The notes: generated by a model not told the origin, from the sequence alone. A DNA stretch of 32,517 bases from Bacteroidia bacterium (GCA_026391475.1 JAPLED010000084.1:1-32517); one strand, 5' to 3'; numbered from the stretch's first letter, positions 24,668-32,517 are shown. Made by a program: numbers and translations.

Positions 24668-26239
24668 TTAGTCTTTTAAGCAACGCACAGTGAACCCATA
24701 ACGCCTATAGGTGTAGTTTCTGTTGACATTGCTTTTATCATTGAGAATGCTCCTGCCCCAGGAGTAACTACCATACTCAGAAGAAGTCCACCAGTAACCT
24801 CCGATTCCAACATAGAAGAATGAGCCATAATTGTCACGGAGGCCACCCGGAACGGCTGTAAAACCCGATGCATTGGTAGCACCTGTGTTAGGACTTAACC
24901 AATGGGTTGTGCCTGTTTCTTTCAATTCTCCTCCGGCTAAACTTTCGCCTCCCAGGTAGGTTGTAAGTGTTGTCCATTCGGCATCTGATGGGACATGCCA
25001 ACCCGTTGGGCATAATATTAAAGTACTAACAGTGTACCAATTGTACAAAGCACCATACGTATTCTTATTAGCAGCTGCATTGTTGTACCAGCTATAACCA
25101 GGAGTTGACGTCCAGGTCCAGGTGCTATTATCTGTTACCAAAGGGATGGCTGTTCCATCATTGAATTTGGTAGTTTTTAAATTGGAAGTCATCCAAACCT
25201 GTGTGCCAATTGTAACTGTTGAATAAGTATTGCCATCGACATCTGTTATTGTGCTGCCAGAACCCGCTGTCGTTGTAAAAGAAAGATTGCTTCCGTATGC
25301 TGTTCCTACACTGTTGGTTGCATATGCCCTAACATAGTAAGTTGTACTAGCACTTAAGTTCGTAAGGGAACTTGTAAAACTACCTGTTCCTGTGCCATCT
25401 GTGGTTCTAGTGCTTAATGAAATTGTCGGATTTGCTGATGTGCTCCAGCATACTCCACGTGCCGTTACTGTTGCATTGCCATCGGATGTTACGTCGCCTC
25501 CACCGCTCGCTGTGGTTTGGGTTATATTGGTAATTGAGTTGGTAGTTACGGTTGGCAGGGTAGTTGTTTGTCCGGTAGTAAACGTTACCTGAGTGCCATA
25601 AGCTGTGCCAACGCTGTTGGTAGCGTAAGCCCTCACATAATAGATTGTACCGGGTGTTAATCCGGTAATATAACTTGTAAATGCTCCATTACCTGTTCCG
25701 TCATTGGTTTTTGTACTTAATGCAGTTGTTGGATCTAATGATGTGCTCCAACAAACTCCTCGAGCTGTTACTGCTGCACCACCATCGCTCGTTATGTTAC
25801 CTCCACTTGTTGCAGTAGTACTTGTTATTGAGGATGCTGCTGTGGTGGTAAGAGCTGGGACTACTGTTGCAACTGTACTTGTAGTAAAACTTATCTGATT
25901 GCCATAACCTGTACCGGCAATGTTGGTTGCATAGGCTCTGACATAGTATGTAGTTCCTGCAATCAGTCCGGTAAGCGAGCTATTAAAACCTCCGGTTCCT
26001 GTTCCATCAGTGGTTTTATTATTTGTTGTTGTTGGGTCAAGAGACGTATTCCAACAGACACCTCTGGCAGTTACAGAAGCTCCTCCTTCATTTGTCACCG
26101 CTCCTCCAGAAGTAGCAGTCGTATAAGAAATTGCAGTGACAGTTGTTGTTGAAATGACAGGAGGTGTAGGATCCTTCTTACAGGAATAAATTAAAACGAT
26201 TGATAGGATTACTCCTGAAATTCTAAATAAATTTTTCAT
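24668..26239 (-). CDS. FISUMP-domain lipoprotein with three FN3-like repeats
   Basis: A 523-residue surface-type lipoprotein. The signal peptide ends in LIYSC with Cys20 as the lipidated residue, followed by KKDPTPP. Three tandem Thr/Ser/Gly-rich domains of about 95 residues (about 29-120, 126-222, 228-323) share VTARGVCW(N/S)TS, DGTGTG and YYVRAYATN blocks; they are FN3-like stalk modules. The C-terminal part (about 330-523) is a 'Fibrobacter succinogenes major paralogous' domain (TIGR02145 type) with TVTIGTQVWMTSNLKTTKFNDG, GALYNWYTV, CPTGWHVPSDAEWTTL and GFTVRCLKD. The domain is common in Bacteroidota and Fibrobacteres surface proteins; its ligand is unknown. It has its own promoter (26284-26314). 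Confidence 0.9.
   Translation of the reverse strand: MKNLFRISGVILSIVLIYSCKKDPTPPVISTTTVTAISYTTATSGGAVTNEGGASVTARGVCWNTSLDPTTTNNKTTDGTGTGGFNSSLTGLIAGTTYYVRAYATNIAGTGYGNQISFTTSTVATVVPALTTTAASSITSTTATSGGNITSDGGAAVTARGVCWSTSLDPTTALSTKTNDGTGNGAFTSYITGLTPGTIYYVRAYATNSVGTAYGTQVTFTTGQTTTLPTVTTNSITNITQTTASGGGDVTSDGNATVTARGVCWSTSANPTISLSTRTTDGTGTGSFTSSLTNLSASTTYYVRAYATNSVGTAYGSNLSFTTTAGSGSTITDVDGNTYSTVTIGTQVWMTSNLKTTKFNDGTAIPLVTDNSTWTWTSTPGYSWYNNAAANKNTYGALYNWYTVSTLILCPTGWHVPSDAEWTTLTTYLGGESLAGGELKETGTTHWLSPNTGATNASGFTAVPGGLRDNYGSFFYVGIGGYWWTSSEYGSYSWGRSILNDKSNVNRNYTYRRYGFTVRCLKD
25271..26155 (-). repeat. three tandem repeats inside the FISUMP gene
   Basis: The coding DNA of the three FN3-like domains is a tandem triplication of about 290 bp per unit. 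Units two and three look closer to each other in protein sequence (both CWSTS, YATNSVGTAYG) than to unit one, so a recent duplication or gene conversion is likely. Confidence 0.8.
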
Positions 26240-26283
26240 AAGGGATCATATTATGTTTAACTTATTCGGAATATGTATTTTAC

Positions 26284-26314
26284 CAAATTTACAAGTTGTT
26301 TAAACAAAATGCAA
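26284..26314 (-). promoter_or_regulatory. promoter of the FISUMP lipoprotein gene
   Basis: On the minus strand GTTG (TTG at 26312-26314) is followed after 20 nt by TAAATTTG (26284-26291), matching the Bacteroidota promoter. The leader would be about 38 nt. Confidence 0.6.
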
Positions 26315-26398
26315 CTTTAAATTTAAAATCATCCACCCAAGATTTAACTCAGATGGATGGAATAGATTCAAACTGATTAACAGAGCAACCCGAATCAA

Positions 26399-29300
26399 CT
26401 ATTTAACCTTAACGCTGTATAATGATGTTTGGGTACTTGCAAAGAGAGTATTACCATCCTTGCCTCCAAAAGTTATGGATATAGGACGTTCCGGAATGTT
26501 TATCCTGTTGATCTCTTTACCACTTTTATCGTACACGAAAATCTGACCTGCAGCAATGTAAAGGTTACCGTCCTTATCGACAGCTGTGCTATATCCGCCC
26601 TGTGAATGAACTTCTCTCACATTTGAAAGTTTACCGTTGACGCCCACATCAACCTGGACAGTTCTTTCCGGTATTTCGTCTGAAACATAAAATGGCTGTC
26701 CCATGATTGCAGCTGAAAGGGCTGCACATCGTCCGATATCATAAGTTTCAGGAATAATTGTGACTCCATCGGGAGCCATAAAAGCTGAATCCGGATAATT
26801 TACAACAGCTCTGTCAAAATTAGCGTGGTACCTGCTTGAAGGGTAAAATGATTTACTGATATTTTTCAAATCACGGGTAGCAACCCTTGGCATCGGTTTA
26901 AAGGTGTCATCCGGATCATTCGGATCAATAGAATAGGGATAGGCAGCCCAGCCGCTGTTCCCAAATGCGCTGAAACTTGCGTTATCGTCTGGTAGCCTTT
27001 TTACTGATTCCTGTCTGCCTCCAACCATATACCCTGGCTGTGGGTCATACCTGGTAACAACCAGAAGGTTGTCTTTTGTGTCGGTTGCAAGTACGAAGGG
27101 TTGCCTTGGGTAATCAGCTAACAGTGTAGCACTGTTTGTTTCAGCCGACCATTTGTATATTCTTTTTTTCAGGTATTCGCAGAAATAGACATTACCCTTG
27201 CTGTCGCTTGTTATGCCAGTGAGAAAATCAAATCCTGATATCAGTCTTTGAACCTTGCCGACCTGATTGGTGAGGGTCAGATCACCAGTTTCTTTACCCG
27301 TAATGATCTGCTTGGCATATTCCCATGGATATACCGGCAATTCTTTATTTACATCGTAAAGAGTAAACTCAGTAACTACCAGCTTTTGTGTGTAATTCTT
27401 TACATTATGGAACTCAATATTTTCACAATTCCATATCCTCATTCCAAAGCGTTTGGGTGTAGTTACCCTTATCACCCTGTAAAACCAGAGATTGCCGAAA
27501 AGCATATTTTTGCAATTTGAAAGGTCCACCATCTGACATTCTTTTCCTTCGCGGCTTTCCTCTTCCATCTGGAATGCGTATATCTTCCAGTTTGAAACAT
27601 TATCAAATCTTGCTTCACTACGAACATGATGTTCAAGCGATATTGCATACATCCTGCCTGGTGTGGATGTGTTGCTGACATAAAGTCCGTCAGTAGCATA
27701 AGTATTGGCTGTCCAGATATCTTTAAATGTTCCTCCTCCGTTATTCGTGATCCACAGACTCCAGTACTGGTTGTCCCAAGCCTGGTCAAGGCCTTGTTCG
27801 GCTACAGGACCGGTTGGAGAACTTATAGACCTCCCAGCTCCTCCGCCAAAACCGCCGCCGCCTCTGCCTGCAACGGGGCCTTGTCCGGCAGCACCAGCTT
27901 GTCCGGTTGGAGATGAAGGCTGTGAAGAAGGTCTGCGCATTGTGCCGTGGCCACCTACGAACTTGACATCATTCATATATGATTTTTCACCTGCCATCCA
28001 TTTACATCCTACTGCACGATAATTAATACCACCTGTACATAACCCTATACCGTTAAGGATATCGTCACCTCCCATTGAGGATTCAATAATCGGTTTCGGT
28101 CCTCCGAAGCCGCTGAACGCAGGTTCGCTCTCAGCAAGGATAAACTGTGTGGCCATCGGGTGAAGCCCTATAAGCTTCGTCCCAGGTCTCATCTTAACAG
28201 TCTGTGTAAAATGATACCAACCCTGTGGTACATAAATGACAGTGTATTTGTCTATTGCATCCTGGAAGACTTTGGTATCATCTGTTGTTCCGTCGCCTTT
28301 TGCACCAAGTTCCTTTATATTTACCCAGCTATCCATTGATGGCAGGGATGGAATGTCCTTTTCAAGTTTAAGGGGGAATTGCTGCAGAGGCTCAATATTG
28401 CTTATGGTTTTAAATTCTGAATTGGCAGCCATATTATCCATAACCACTCCGTAAGTGAATTCCTTAACCTTATAAGTCGTGAGGGTTGTTTCTGTCTTTT
28501 TACCACTCTGACGGAATTTTGCCAGAACCGGAACATTTCTGCAATCGATATTAAGCAAGCTCACCTGGGTTTGGGCATCTCCTTCTCTGCTAATTATCAC
28601 ACCGGCTTCCTTAATATTATCAAAAAGACAGTTCTCCATGTAGAGACGGTCAATACTGTTTTCCCGGATTTCAACAGCAACAGGGACATTCTTTACGTGC
28701 ATATGCACAAGGACATATCCTGTCATGAAGCACTGGATCGCTGCTTTCCGTTGTCCCTCAAAATAACTGTCAACTACCGGAATAGGCCAGCTTGGAGAAG
28801 TTTGCCCGCTGATTATACCGTAATCACCACCCAGGAATATAAGATCCTCCATTTCGTTTCCCACCTCGGATATACCTGCTTTGCCCTTGCCTATATTAAA
28901 TAATACATGACTGATAAATCCGTGCTGGGCAAAGTGGCATCTCATGGCCACAGCAACCGGATTGCCATCTTCTATCCTGAAGTCTATATTGGAAAGAGCG
29001 CTGTAGAAAGTGCCTGCTCCTGCATCCCCGGCTTGTCTTCCTTCAGCGACAATTCCCCCGGAAAAGAAAACCATATATTTTTCCCGGTATCTGCTGCCTG
29101 AATCCGGCATCTGGAATCCCGGTGTATTTTTGCCCAGGATAATTTCAGGGCGGTTTGTACCGTAACCTATAACCCGTATCGATCCGGGTATGTATATAGT
29201 CTTGCTTATCAGATACTTGCCTTCAGGCATGAAAAGTATTCCAAAGCTTTTTTCAGTTTTTACCTGATTAATTGCTTTCTGAAGGGCGTCGGAAACATCC

Positions 29301-29464
29301 ATTTTACCATCTGCTTTGATATTATAATTCTCAGGTGTAAAATATACAGCTTCGGGATCATTCGGCTTTTGTGAATAAAAAGATTTACTGGCAGGAGTTG
29401 CTGCTTTGGAAATAGTTACAATGAAGGCAACAATACCAATAACTATAAAAAAACGTTTTAACAT
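26399..29464 (-). CDS. secreted double beta-helix protein with C-terminal propeller (GH55/pectate-lyase-3 like)
   Basis: A 1021-residue exported protein (signal peptide about 1-21). Two right-handed beta-helix domains of the Pectate_lyase_3 type are visible, each opening with the family entry motif: NYNIKADGKMDVSDALQKAI (about 47-66) with FMPEGKYLISKTIYIPG, and IKELGAKGDGTTDDTKVFQDAI (from about 385) with YVPQGWYHFTQTVKMRPG. Twin helices in one chain are the layout of GH55 exo-beta-1,3-glucanases; I cannot identify catalytic residues with certainty. A Gly-rich low-complexity insert (about 516-543) interrupts the second helix. Residues about 735-1021 look like an NHL/SMP-30-type propeller (GITSDSKGNVYFCEY, YSTAVDKDGNLYIAAGQIFVYDKSGKEI). 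It lies downstream of the GH30 gene on the same strand, 284 bp apart. Confidence 0.8.
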   Translation of the reverse strand: MLKRFFIVIGIVAFIVTISKAATPASKSFYSQKPNDPEAVYFTPENYNIKADGKMDVSDALQKAINQVKTEKSFGILFMPEGKYLISKTIYIPGSIRVIGYGTNRPEIILGKNTPGFQMPDSGSRYREKYMVFFSGGIVAEGRQAGDAGAGTFYSALSNIDFRIEDGNPVAVAMRCHFAQHGFISHVLFNIGKGKAGISEVGNEMEDLIFLGGDYGIISGQTSPSWPIPVVDSYFEGQRKAAIQCFMTGYVLVHMHVKNVPVAVEIRENSIDRLYMENCLFDNIKEAGVIISREGDAQTQVSLLNIDCRNVPVLAKFRQSGKKTETTLTTYKVKEFTYGVVMDNMAANSEFKTISNIEPLQQFPLKLEKDIPSLPSMDSWVNIKELGAKGDGTTDDTKVFQDAIDKYTVIYVPQGWYHFTQTVKMRPGTKLIGLHPMATQFILAESEPAFSGFGGPKPIIESSMGGDDILNGIGLCTGGINYRAVGCKWMAGEKSYMNDVKFVGGHGTMRRPSSQPSSPTGQAGAAGQGPVAGRGGGGFGGGAGRSISSPTGPVAEQGLDQAWDNQYWSLWITNNGGGTFKDIWTANTYATDGLYVSNTSTPGRMYAISLEHHVRSEARFDNVSNWKIYAFQMEEESREGKECQMVDLSNCKNMLFGNLWFYRVIRVTTPKRFGMRIWNCENIEFHNVKNYTQKLVVTEFTLYDVNKELPVYPWEYAKQIITGKETGDLTLTNQVGKVQRLISGFDFLTGITSDSKGNVYFCEYLKKRIYKWSAETNSATLLADYPRQPFVLATDTKDNLLVVTRYDPQPGYMVGGRQESVKRLPDDNASFSAFGNSGWAAYPYSIDPNDPDDTFKPMPRVATRDLKNISKSFYPSSRYHANFDRAVVNYPDSAFMAPDGVTIIPETYDIGRCAALSAAIMGQPFYVSDEIPERTVQVDVGVNGKLSNVREVHSQGGYSTAVDKDGNLYIAAGQIFVYDKSGKEINRINIPERPISITFGGKDGNTLFASTQTSLYSVKVK

Positions 29465-29538
29465 TGTAGTGTGTTTATTAATTAAATAAAAAATTTATAA
29501 TTATCTCTTTACAAAATTTGAATCCCCGCGAGCGCATT

Positions 29539-29558
29539 CCCCGTTGCTTGCAGCGGGG
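29539..29558. repeat. REP-like hairpin 1
   Basis: CCCCGTTGC pairs with GCAGCGGGG (9 bp, one G-T wobble, TT loop). It forms a pair with the hairpin at 29597-29629; the core CCNCGYTGCTTGC is common to both. Confidence 0.65.
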
Positions 29559-29596
29559 TTAGCGAGCATAAAATTAAGAATTCCTTATTGGGGATC

Positions 29597-29629
29597 GAAG
29601 ATTCCTCGCTGCTTGCTGCGAGGATCTTC
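29597..29629. repeat. REP-like hairpin 2
   Basis: GAAGATTCCTCGC pairs with GCGAGGATCTTC (12 bp with one bulged T, 8-nt loop). Together with hairpin 1 it fills the 284-bp gap between the GH30 and beta-helix genes. It may be a dispersed palindromic repeat or mark mRNA processing between the two cistrons. Confidence 0.7.
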
Positions 29630-29748
29630 AATTATAGCAATTCGATCAAATTAATAAGCTGCTTTCTGAAAAACCAGAATGTATTTTTGTATAGTACTTT
29701 ATTACTTTTCTTCAATCAGTTACCAGAGGTGCCCGAAATTATCCTATA

Positions 29749-31206
29749 TTATAAAATCATTGTGACGACAGCTTCAGCAGGACAGTTAAGTTTCACTGCT
29801 TTCCCATCCACCCATAATTGAAGTATGCTGTCATTATTTTTCAGATTGAGAATAACCACGGCAATTTTCCCATCGGGGTTAATAAATGCTGTAGCGATAA
29901 AATTATCACTTGATGAAGTACATGCAATCCTTTTTGCACCAGGTTTAATAAACCTTGAAAAATGACCAAAAGTATAATGTGGCGGATTGAAAGTAACTTC
30001 TCCTGTATTTAAATCTGCAGTAATAATATTCGATCTTAATGATAAACGCCCGTTGCCACCTGCATGGCGGGGGCCTCCGTTTTGATCGAGCAGCATATTC
30101 CAGAATGTATATCCGTTGCACCAGTTATTTAAATCAATAATCATATTCTTTGCGATACGCATTGCAGAGTTCCACGATCCATCCATTCCGGCTTCAGTGT
30201 ACAGAAGCTTCTTATCCGGAAATGCATCATGGACAATACGTACATTATCAAAATGGTCGCCTACATACCAATGGAATGCCGTTCCCCAAATATATTTTGA
30301 TGCTTCCGGGTCTTCATAGGCTGCTTCAACCCTTTGATACATGATTCCACGATTGTGATCCCAGATCATTATTTTAGTATCGGATAATCCGCTTTTTTTC
30401 AGAGTTGGCCCAAGATAATCGCGTACAAAGTCCTTTTCTTCTTTAGCTGTATAAATGCACGATTCCCAAACTTGAGTTGCCATGGCTTCGTTTTGAACTG
30501 TCAGACCCCAGATAGGTATTCCAGCCGATTGATAGGCTTTGATGTATCTGACAAAGTAATCGGCCCAGGTCTGTGAATACTCCGGTTTAAGTTTCCCACC
30601 ATGCAGCATTTCATTGTTCGTCTTCATCCAGGCAGGAGGACTCCATGGAGAAGCAAATATTTTGATGTTTCCTTTTGCAACTTCCAATGCTCCTTTAATA
30701 AAGGGAATTCGATACTTTTCATCATGCGCAATACTAAAATTTTTAAGGTCTTTATCACCGGCAACATCATCATAGGTATACATCTCGTCAGAATAATCTG
30801 AGCTATGAATGGTTGTACGACACAATGTGTATCCATTACCTTCAATTGGATCAAAGTTCGCTTTCAGAATCTTTTCCTGGGATTCCTTTGGCAGCTTTGC
30901 GAAGGTAACAGCAGATGCGTCAGTAAATGCTCCGCCAAAACCTTCAATGGTCTGGAAGGTTTTGTCGACATCAATTATGATAGTCGGATAGTTTTCATCA
31001 GGCTGTTCAAGAGGTTCAAATGCCTTGAAACCTGTATTAGCCAGAAGTTGTTGTGTGGCCTGTGCAGTGACGTAGATTTGTGCTTCCTTGAAATCCCTCT
31101 TTTGTCCAAAAGACTGGATAGTAAAGAGACATAAAAAAATTCCTGTAAAAAGTAAATGTAAAAACTTACTTTTAGACGTAATTGTTAGCATTTTCATAGT
31201 TGACAT
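29749..31206 (-). CDS. secreted GH30 glycoside hydrolase (glucosylceramidase-like)
   Basis: Retaining beta-glycosidase, 485 residues, with a signal peptide (about 12-34, ending QSFGQ) so periplasmic or extracellular. The GH30 pattern is clear: FQTIEGFGGAFTDASA near the N-terminus of the barrel, CRTTIHSSDYS, FASPWSPPAWMKTN, the acid/base Glu240 in WGLTVQNEAMA, the nucleophile Glu338 in LLYTEAG, and the C-terminal side beta-domain (about 410-485). The acid/base motif reads NEA where NEP is usual. GH30 enzymes of this type act on beta-1,6-glucan, beta-glucosides or glucosylceramide; the exact substrate cannot be read. Start may be the ATG at 31206 or at 31197 (MKMLTI). A 7-bp inverted repeat lies just upstream. 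The beta-helix gene follows downstream. Confidence 0.92.
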   Translation of the reverse strand: MSTMKMLTITSKSKFLHLLFTGIFLCLFTIQSFGQKRDFKEAQIYVTAQATQQLLANTGFKAFEPLEQPDENYPTIIIDVDKTFQTIEGFGGAFTDASAVTFAKLPKESQEKILKANFDPIEGNGYTLCRTTIHSSDYSDEMYTYDDVAGDKDLKNFSIAHDEKYRIPFIKGALEVAKGNIKIFASPWSPPAWMKTNNEMLHGGKLKPEYSQTWADYFVRYIKAYQSAGIPIWGLTVQNEAMATQVWESCIYTAKEEKDFVRDYLGPTLKKSGLSDTKIMIWDHNRGIMYQRVEAAYEDPEASKYIWGTAFHWYVGDHFDNVRIVHDAFPDKKLLYTEAGMDGSWNSAMRIAKNMIIDLNNWCNGYTFWNMLLDQNGGPRHAGGNGRLSLRSNIITADLNTGEVTFNPPHYTFGHFSRFIKPGAKRIACTSSSDNFIATAFINPDGKIAVVILNLKNNDSILQLWVDGKAVKLNCPAEAVVTMIL

Positions 31207-31228
31207 AATAAAAGGAGTTAGTTAAAAA

Positions 31229-31258
31229 CACTAATTTAAATATTTAGTATCATTAGTG
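31229..31258. promoter_or_regulatory. inverted repeat upstream of GH30
   Basis: CACTAAT (31229-31235) and ATTAGTG (31252-31258) form a perfect 7-bp inverted pair with a 16-nt AT-rich spacer, 23 bp before the GH30 start. It is a candidate operator; no regulator gene is adjacent. Confidence 0.35.
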
Positions 31259-31344
31259 AACGACTAATTTTTTAAAAGATGGGGTACTCCCCGGAGGTTT
31301 CCCCCAAAAGTTGTAATTTGGTTTTTGCACAAACTAAATACAAC

Positions 31345-31446
31345 ATGAGCAAAAATACAGAAATAAAATTTGTCGGACAGCCGATTTTTAAACATTTTCC
31401 CGGCCAAATGTGGTCAGGGCGTCCAGCTTTTGTAATCAGACAGTAA
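31345..31446 (+). pseudogene. remnant of an IS4-type (DUF4372) transposase start
   Basis: A short frame opens MSKNTEIKFVGQPIFK, which matches by memory the N-terminus of Bacteroidota IS4-family transposases carrying DUF4372 (an N-x-x-F-x-GQPIF pattern), then loses the family sequence after about 17 codons and stops at codon 34. The rest of the transposase is absent: the 50-bp repeat follows at once and a real gene starts at 31631. GGGTACT (31282-31288) and AGTACCC (31595-31601) flank the region in inverted orientation and might be remnant ends, but 7 bp is little evidence. Confidence 0.45.
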
Positions 31447-31496
31447 ACACAGTCCGCATCGTCTTCCAGACATTTGACTTTCACTTTCAAACAAGT
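31447..31496. repeat. 50-bp direct repeat, copy 2
   Basis: Identical to 23415-23464 over 50 bases in the same orientation. It directly follows the transposase-like remnant, which suggests that the repeat is part of a mobile element of which only ends remain. Confidence 0.85.
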
Positions 31497-31547
31497 ATTG
31501 TCTTCTTTTAAATTCTTTCTTGTGTGAAGATATTTTGGATTGTTTTG

Positions 31548-31555
31548 TATCTTTG
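31548..31555 (+). promoter_or_regulatory. candidate -7 box for the glycosylasparaginase gene
   Basis: TATCTTTG matches TAnnTTTG exactly, 75 bp before the ATG. No good -33 element; the box lies within the decayed repeat region. Confidence 0.4.
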
Positions 31556-31630
31556 ATATATTGAGCACACCATTCAAGTAGTTGCTCATTTTTAAGTACC
31601 CAAAATAGTAATCACTTATTTATCCAAGCT

Positions 31631-32517
31631 ATGAAAAATTCAATTTCCCGTCGCAATTTCTTTTACAAAACCATAGGAGTCGGTGCTGGAGCACTTGTTC
31701 TTCCATCCCTATCGGGCTTTGCTTTCCAAAACAAAGTCAAGGGTATTACTCCCTTGATCATCACAAGCCATACCAACGAAACCGGACAGAATGCCATGGA
31801 GGCAGGGTGGGAAATACTCAAGAATGGTGGAAGCGCCGTTGATGCGGTAGAAAAAGCCGCTAATGTTATTGAGGTTGATCCCGAAGATACCAGTGTTGGT
31901 TACGGTGGCTTACCCAATGAGCAAGGTGTGGTACAACTTGATGCTTCATTCATGGATGGCAAGACCTATTCAGCGGGTGCCGTAGGGTGCCTCGAAAATA
32001 TCAAAACTCCGTCATCAGTTGCCAGGCTTGTGATGCAGCATACTGATCATGTGCTTTTAGTAGGGGCTGGTGCATTAGAATTTGCAAAAGCATGGGGATT
32101 CCCCGAAGAAAATCTTCTTACTGAAAAAGCTCGTAAAATATGGCTCCGGTGGAAAGAAGAAATGAGCCCCACAGATGATTGGGGCTCTCCAGAGCATTTG
32201 CAGAGCCTCAGTAAAAATGTGTCATACTGGCAGGATTTCCCTGACATTGAGCACCATTACGGTACGACTAATGTAATAGCTATTGATATTAATGGAGACA
32301 TTGCCGGTTGTACTACAACCAGCGGTCTTAGCTTTAAACTGAATGGTCGCGTCGGTGACTCACCCATAATAGGAGCAGGTCTCTATGTAGATAACGAGGT
32401 AGGCGCTGCCGGTGCCACAGGACGAGGTGAAGATGTGATCAAGTCCTGTGCCTCCTATTATATTGTGCTTAAAATGAAGGAAGGACGCACACCACAGCAG
32501 GCTTGTGAAGATGCTTT
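31631..32517 (+). CDS. N4-(beta-N-acetylglucosaminyl)-L-asparaginase, partial (3' end outside)
   Basis: Ntn-hydrolase that splits the bond between asparagine and N-acetylglucosamine in glycoprotein breakdown, or related beta-aspartyl peptides. The first 295 codons are in the window. The N-terminus SRRNFFYKTIGVGAGALVLPSL has the twin-arginine export pattern. The family motifs follow: NAMEAGWEILKNGGSAVDAVE, VGYGGLPNEQGVVQLDA, and the autoprocessing site HHYGTTNVIAID in which T212 should become the new N-terminal nucleophile; GDSPIIGAGLYVDNEVGAAGATGRGED lies in the beta chain. The approx. 211-residue alpha part looks complete. A small divergent gap with the repeat region separates it from the GH30 gene; both could serve turnover of host or algal glycans, which is inference. 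Confidence 0.9.
   Translation, partial: MKNSISRRNFFYKTIGVGAGALVLPSLSGFAFQNKVKGITPLIITSHTNETGQNAMEAGWEILKNGGSAVDAVEKAANVIEVDPEDTSVGYGGLPNEQGVVQLDASFMDGKTYSAGAVGCLENIKTPSSVARLVMQHTDHVLLVGAGALEFAKAWGFPEENLLTEKARKIWLRWKEEMSPTDDWGSPEHLQSLSKNVSYWQDFPDIEHHYGTTNVIAIDINGDIAGCTTTSGLSFKLNGRVGDSPIIGAGLYVDNEVGAAGATGRGEDVIKSCASYYIVLKMKEGRTPQQACEDA

Noticed and set aside
25271-26155. CRISPR-like array
   Set aside because: The repeats are 290-bp in-frame coding units without spacers.
31272-31589. 105-codon minus-strand frame with TCLKVKVKC
   Set aside because: It runs antisense across the transposase-like remnant and the repeat; the other repeat copy breaks the frame, and the differences outside the identical core change amino acids.

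Overview
The window reads as a chromosomal segment of a Bacteroidota bacterium, probably of the Bacteroidales/Marinilabiliales type. Several upstream regions carry the Bacteroidota promoter signature (TTTG or TTG, 19-21 nt, TAnnTTTG), most starts lack a Shine-Dalgarno sequence, and the gene set is typical of the phylum: a YjgP/YjgQ permease next to ribBA, an RprXY-like kinase and regulator, a FISUMP lipoprotein and secreted polysaccharide-active enzymes. The family calls rest on motifs read by eye; no search was run.

Left part (1-19.8 kb) is dense housekeeping DNA. It holds a bactofilin; a tRNA-Met(CAU) with a duplicated 5' half upstream; a START-like protein; a structured repeat element; LptF/G-like permease, ribBA and fmt on the + strand; a GH73 lipoprotein; cytidine deaminase; a two-component pair; panB-rluA; dnaK; a MORN-type repeat protein with xseA and xseB; thioredoxin; a CCA-adding-type nucleotidyltransferase; and a secreted endonuclease/exonuclease/phosphatase protein. 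Three convergent gene pairs overlap at their 3' ends (fmt/GH73, cdd/regulator, cca/EEP).

Middle (19.9-23.4 kb): a tRNA-Val(UAC) with a near-perfect promoter and a terminator, about 460 bp without a recognisable gene, then a large M16 zinc protease whose start is ambiguous (TTG, or an ATG in the wrong frame by one T).

Right part (23.4-32.5 kb) is looser and looks accessory. A 50-bp perfect direct repeat occurs at 23,415 and 31,447. Between the copies lie an orphan secreted protein with a long stem-loop downstream, a lipoprotein with three tandem FN3-like repeats and a FISUMP domain, a 1021-residue double beta-helix plus propeller protein (GH55/pectate-lyase-3 like) and a GH30 glycosidase, with REP-like hairpins between the last two. 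After the second repeat copy comes the start of a Tat-exported glycosylasparaginase cut by the window edge. The GH30 and beta-helix proteins could act together on a beta-glucan; that is inference from family membership.

The most unusual signals are small and non-coding: the tRNA-Met gene (inverted T-loop 54/58 pair, G1-U72, transcribed half-tRNA copy interrupted by an 18-nt perfect palindrome), the approx. 317-bp hairpin-bounded element in front of the LptF/G gene, and the direct repeat with an apparent IS4-type transposase remnant. I see no CRISPR array, prophage, obvious defence system or complete insertion sequence.
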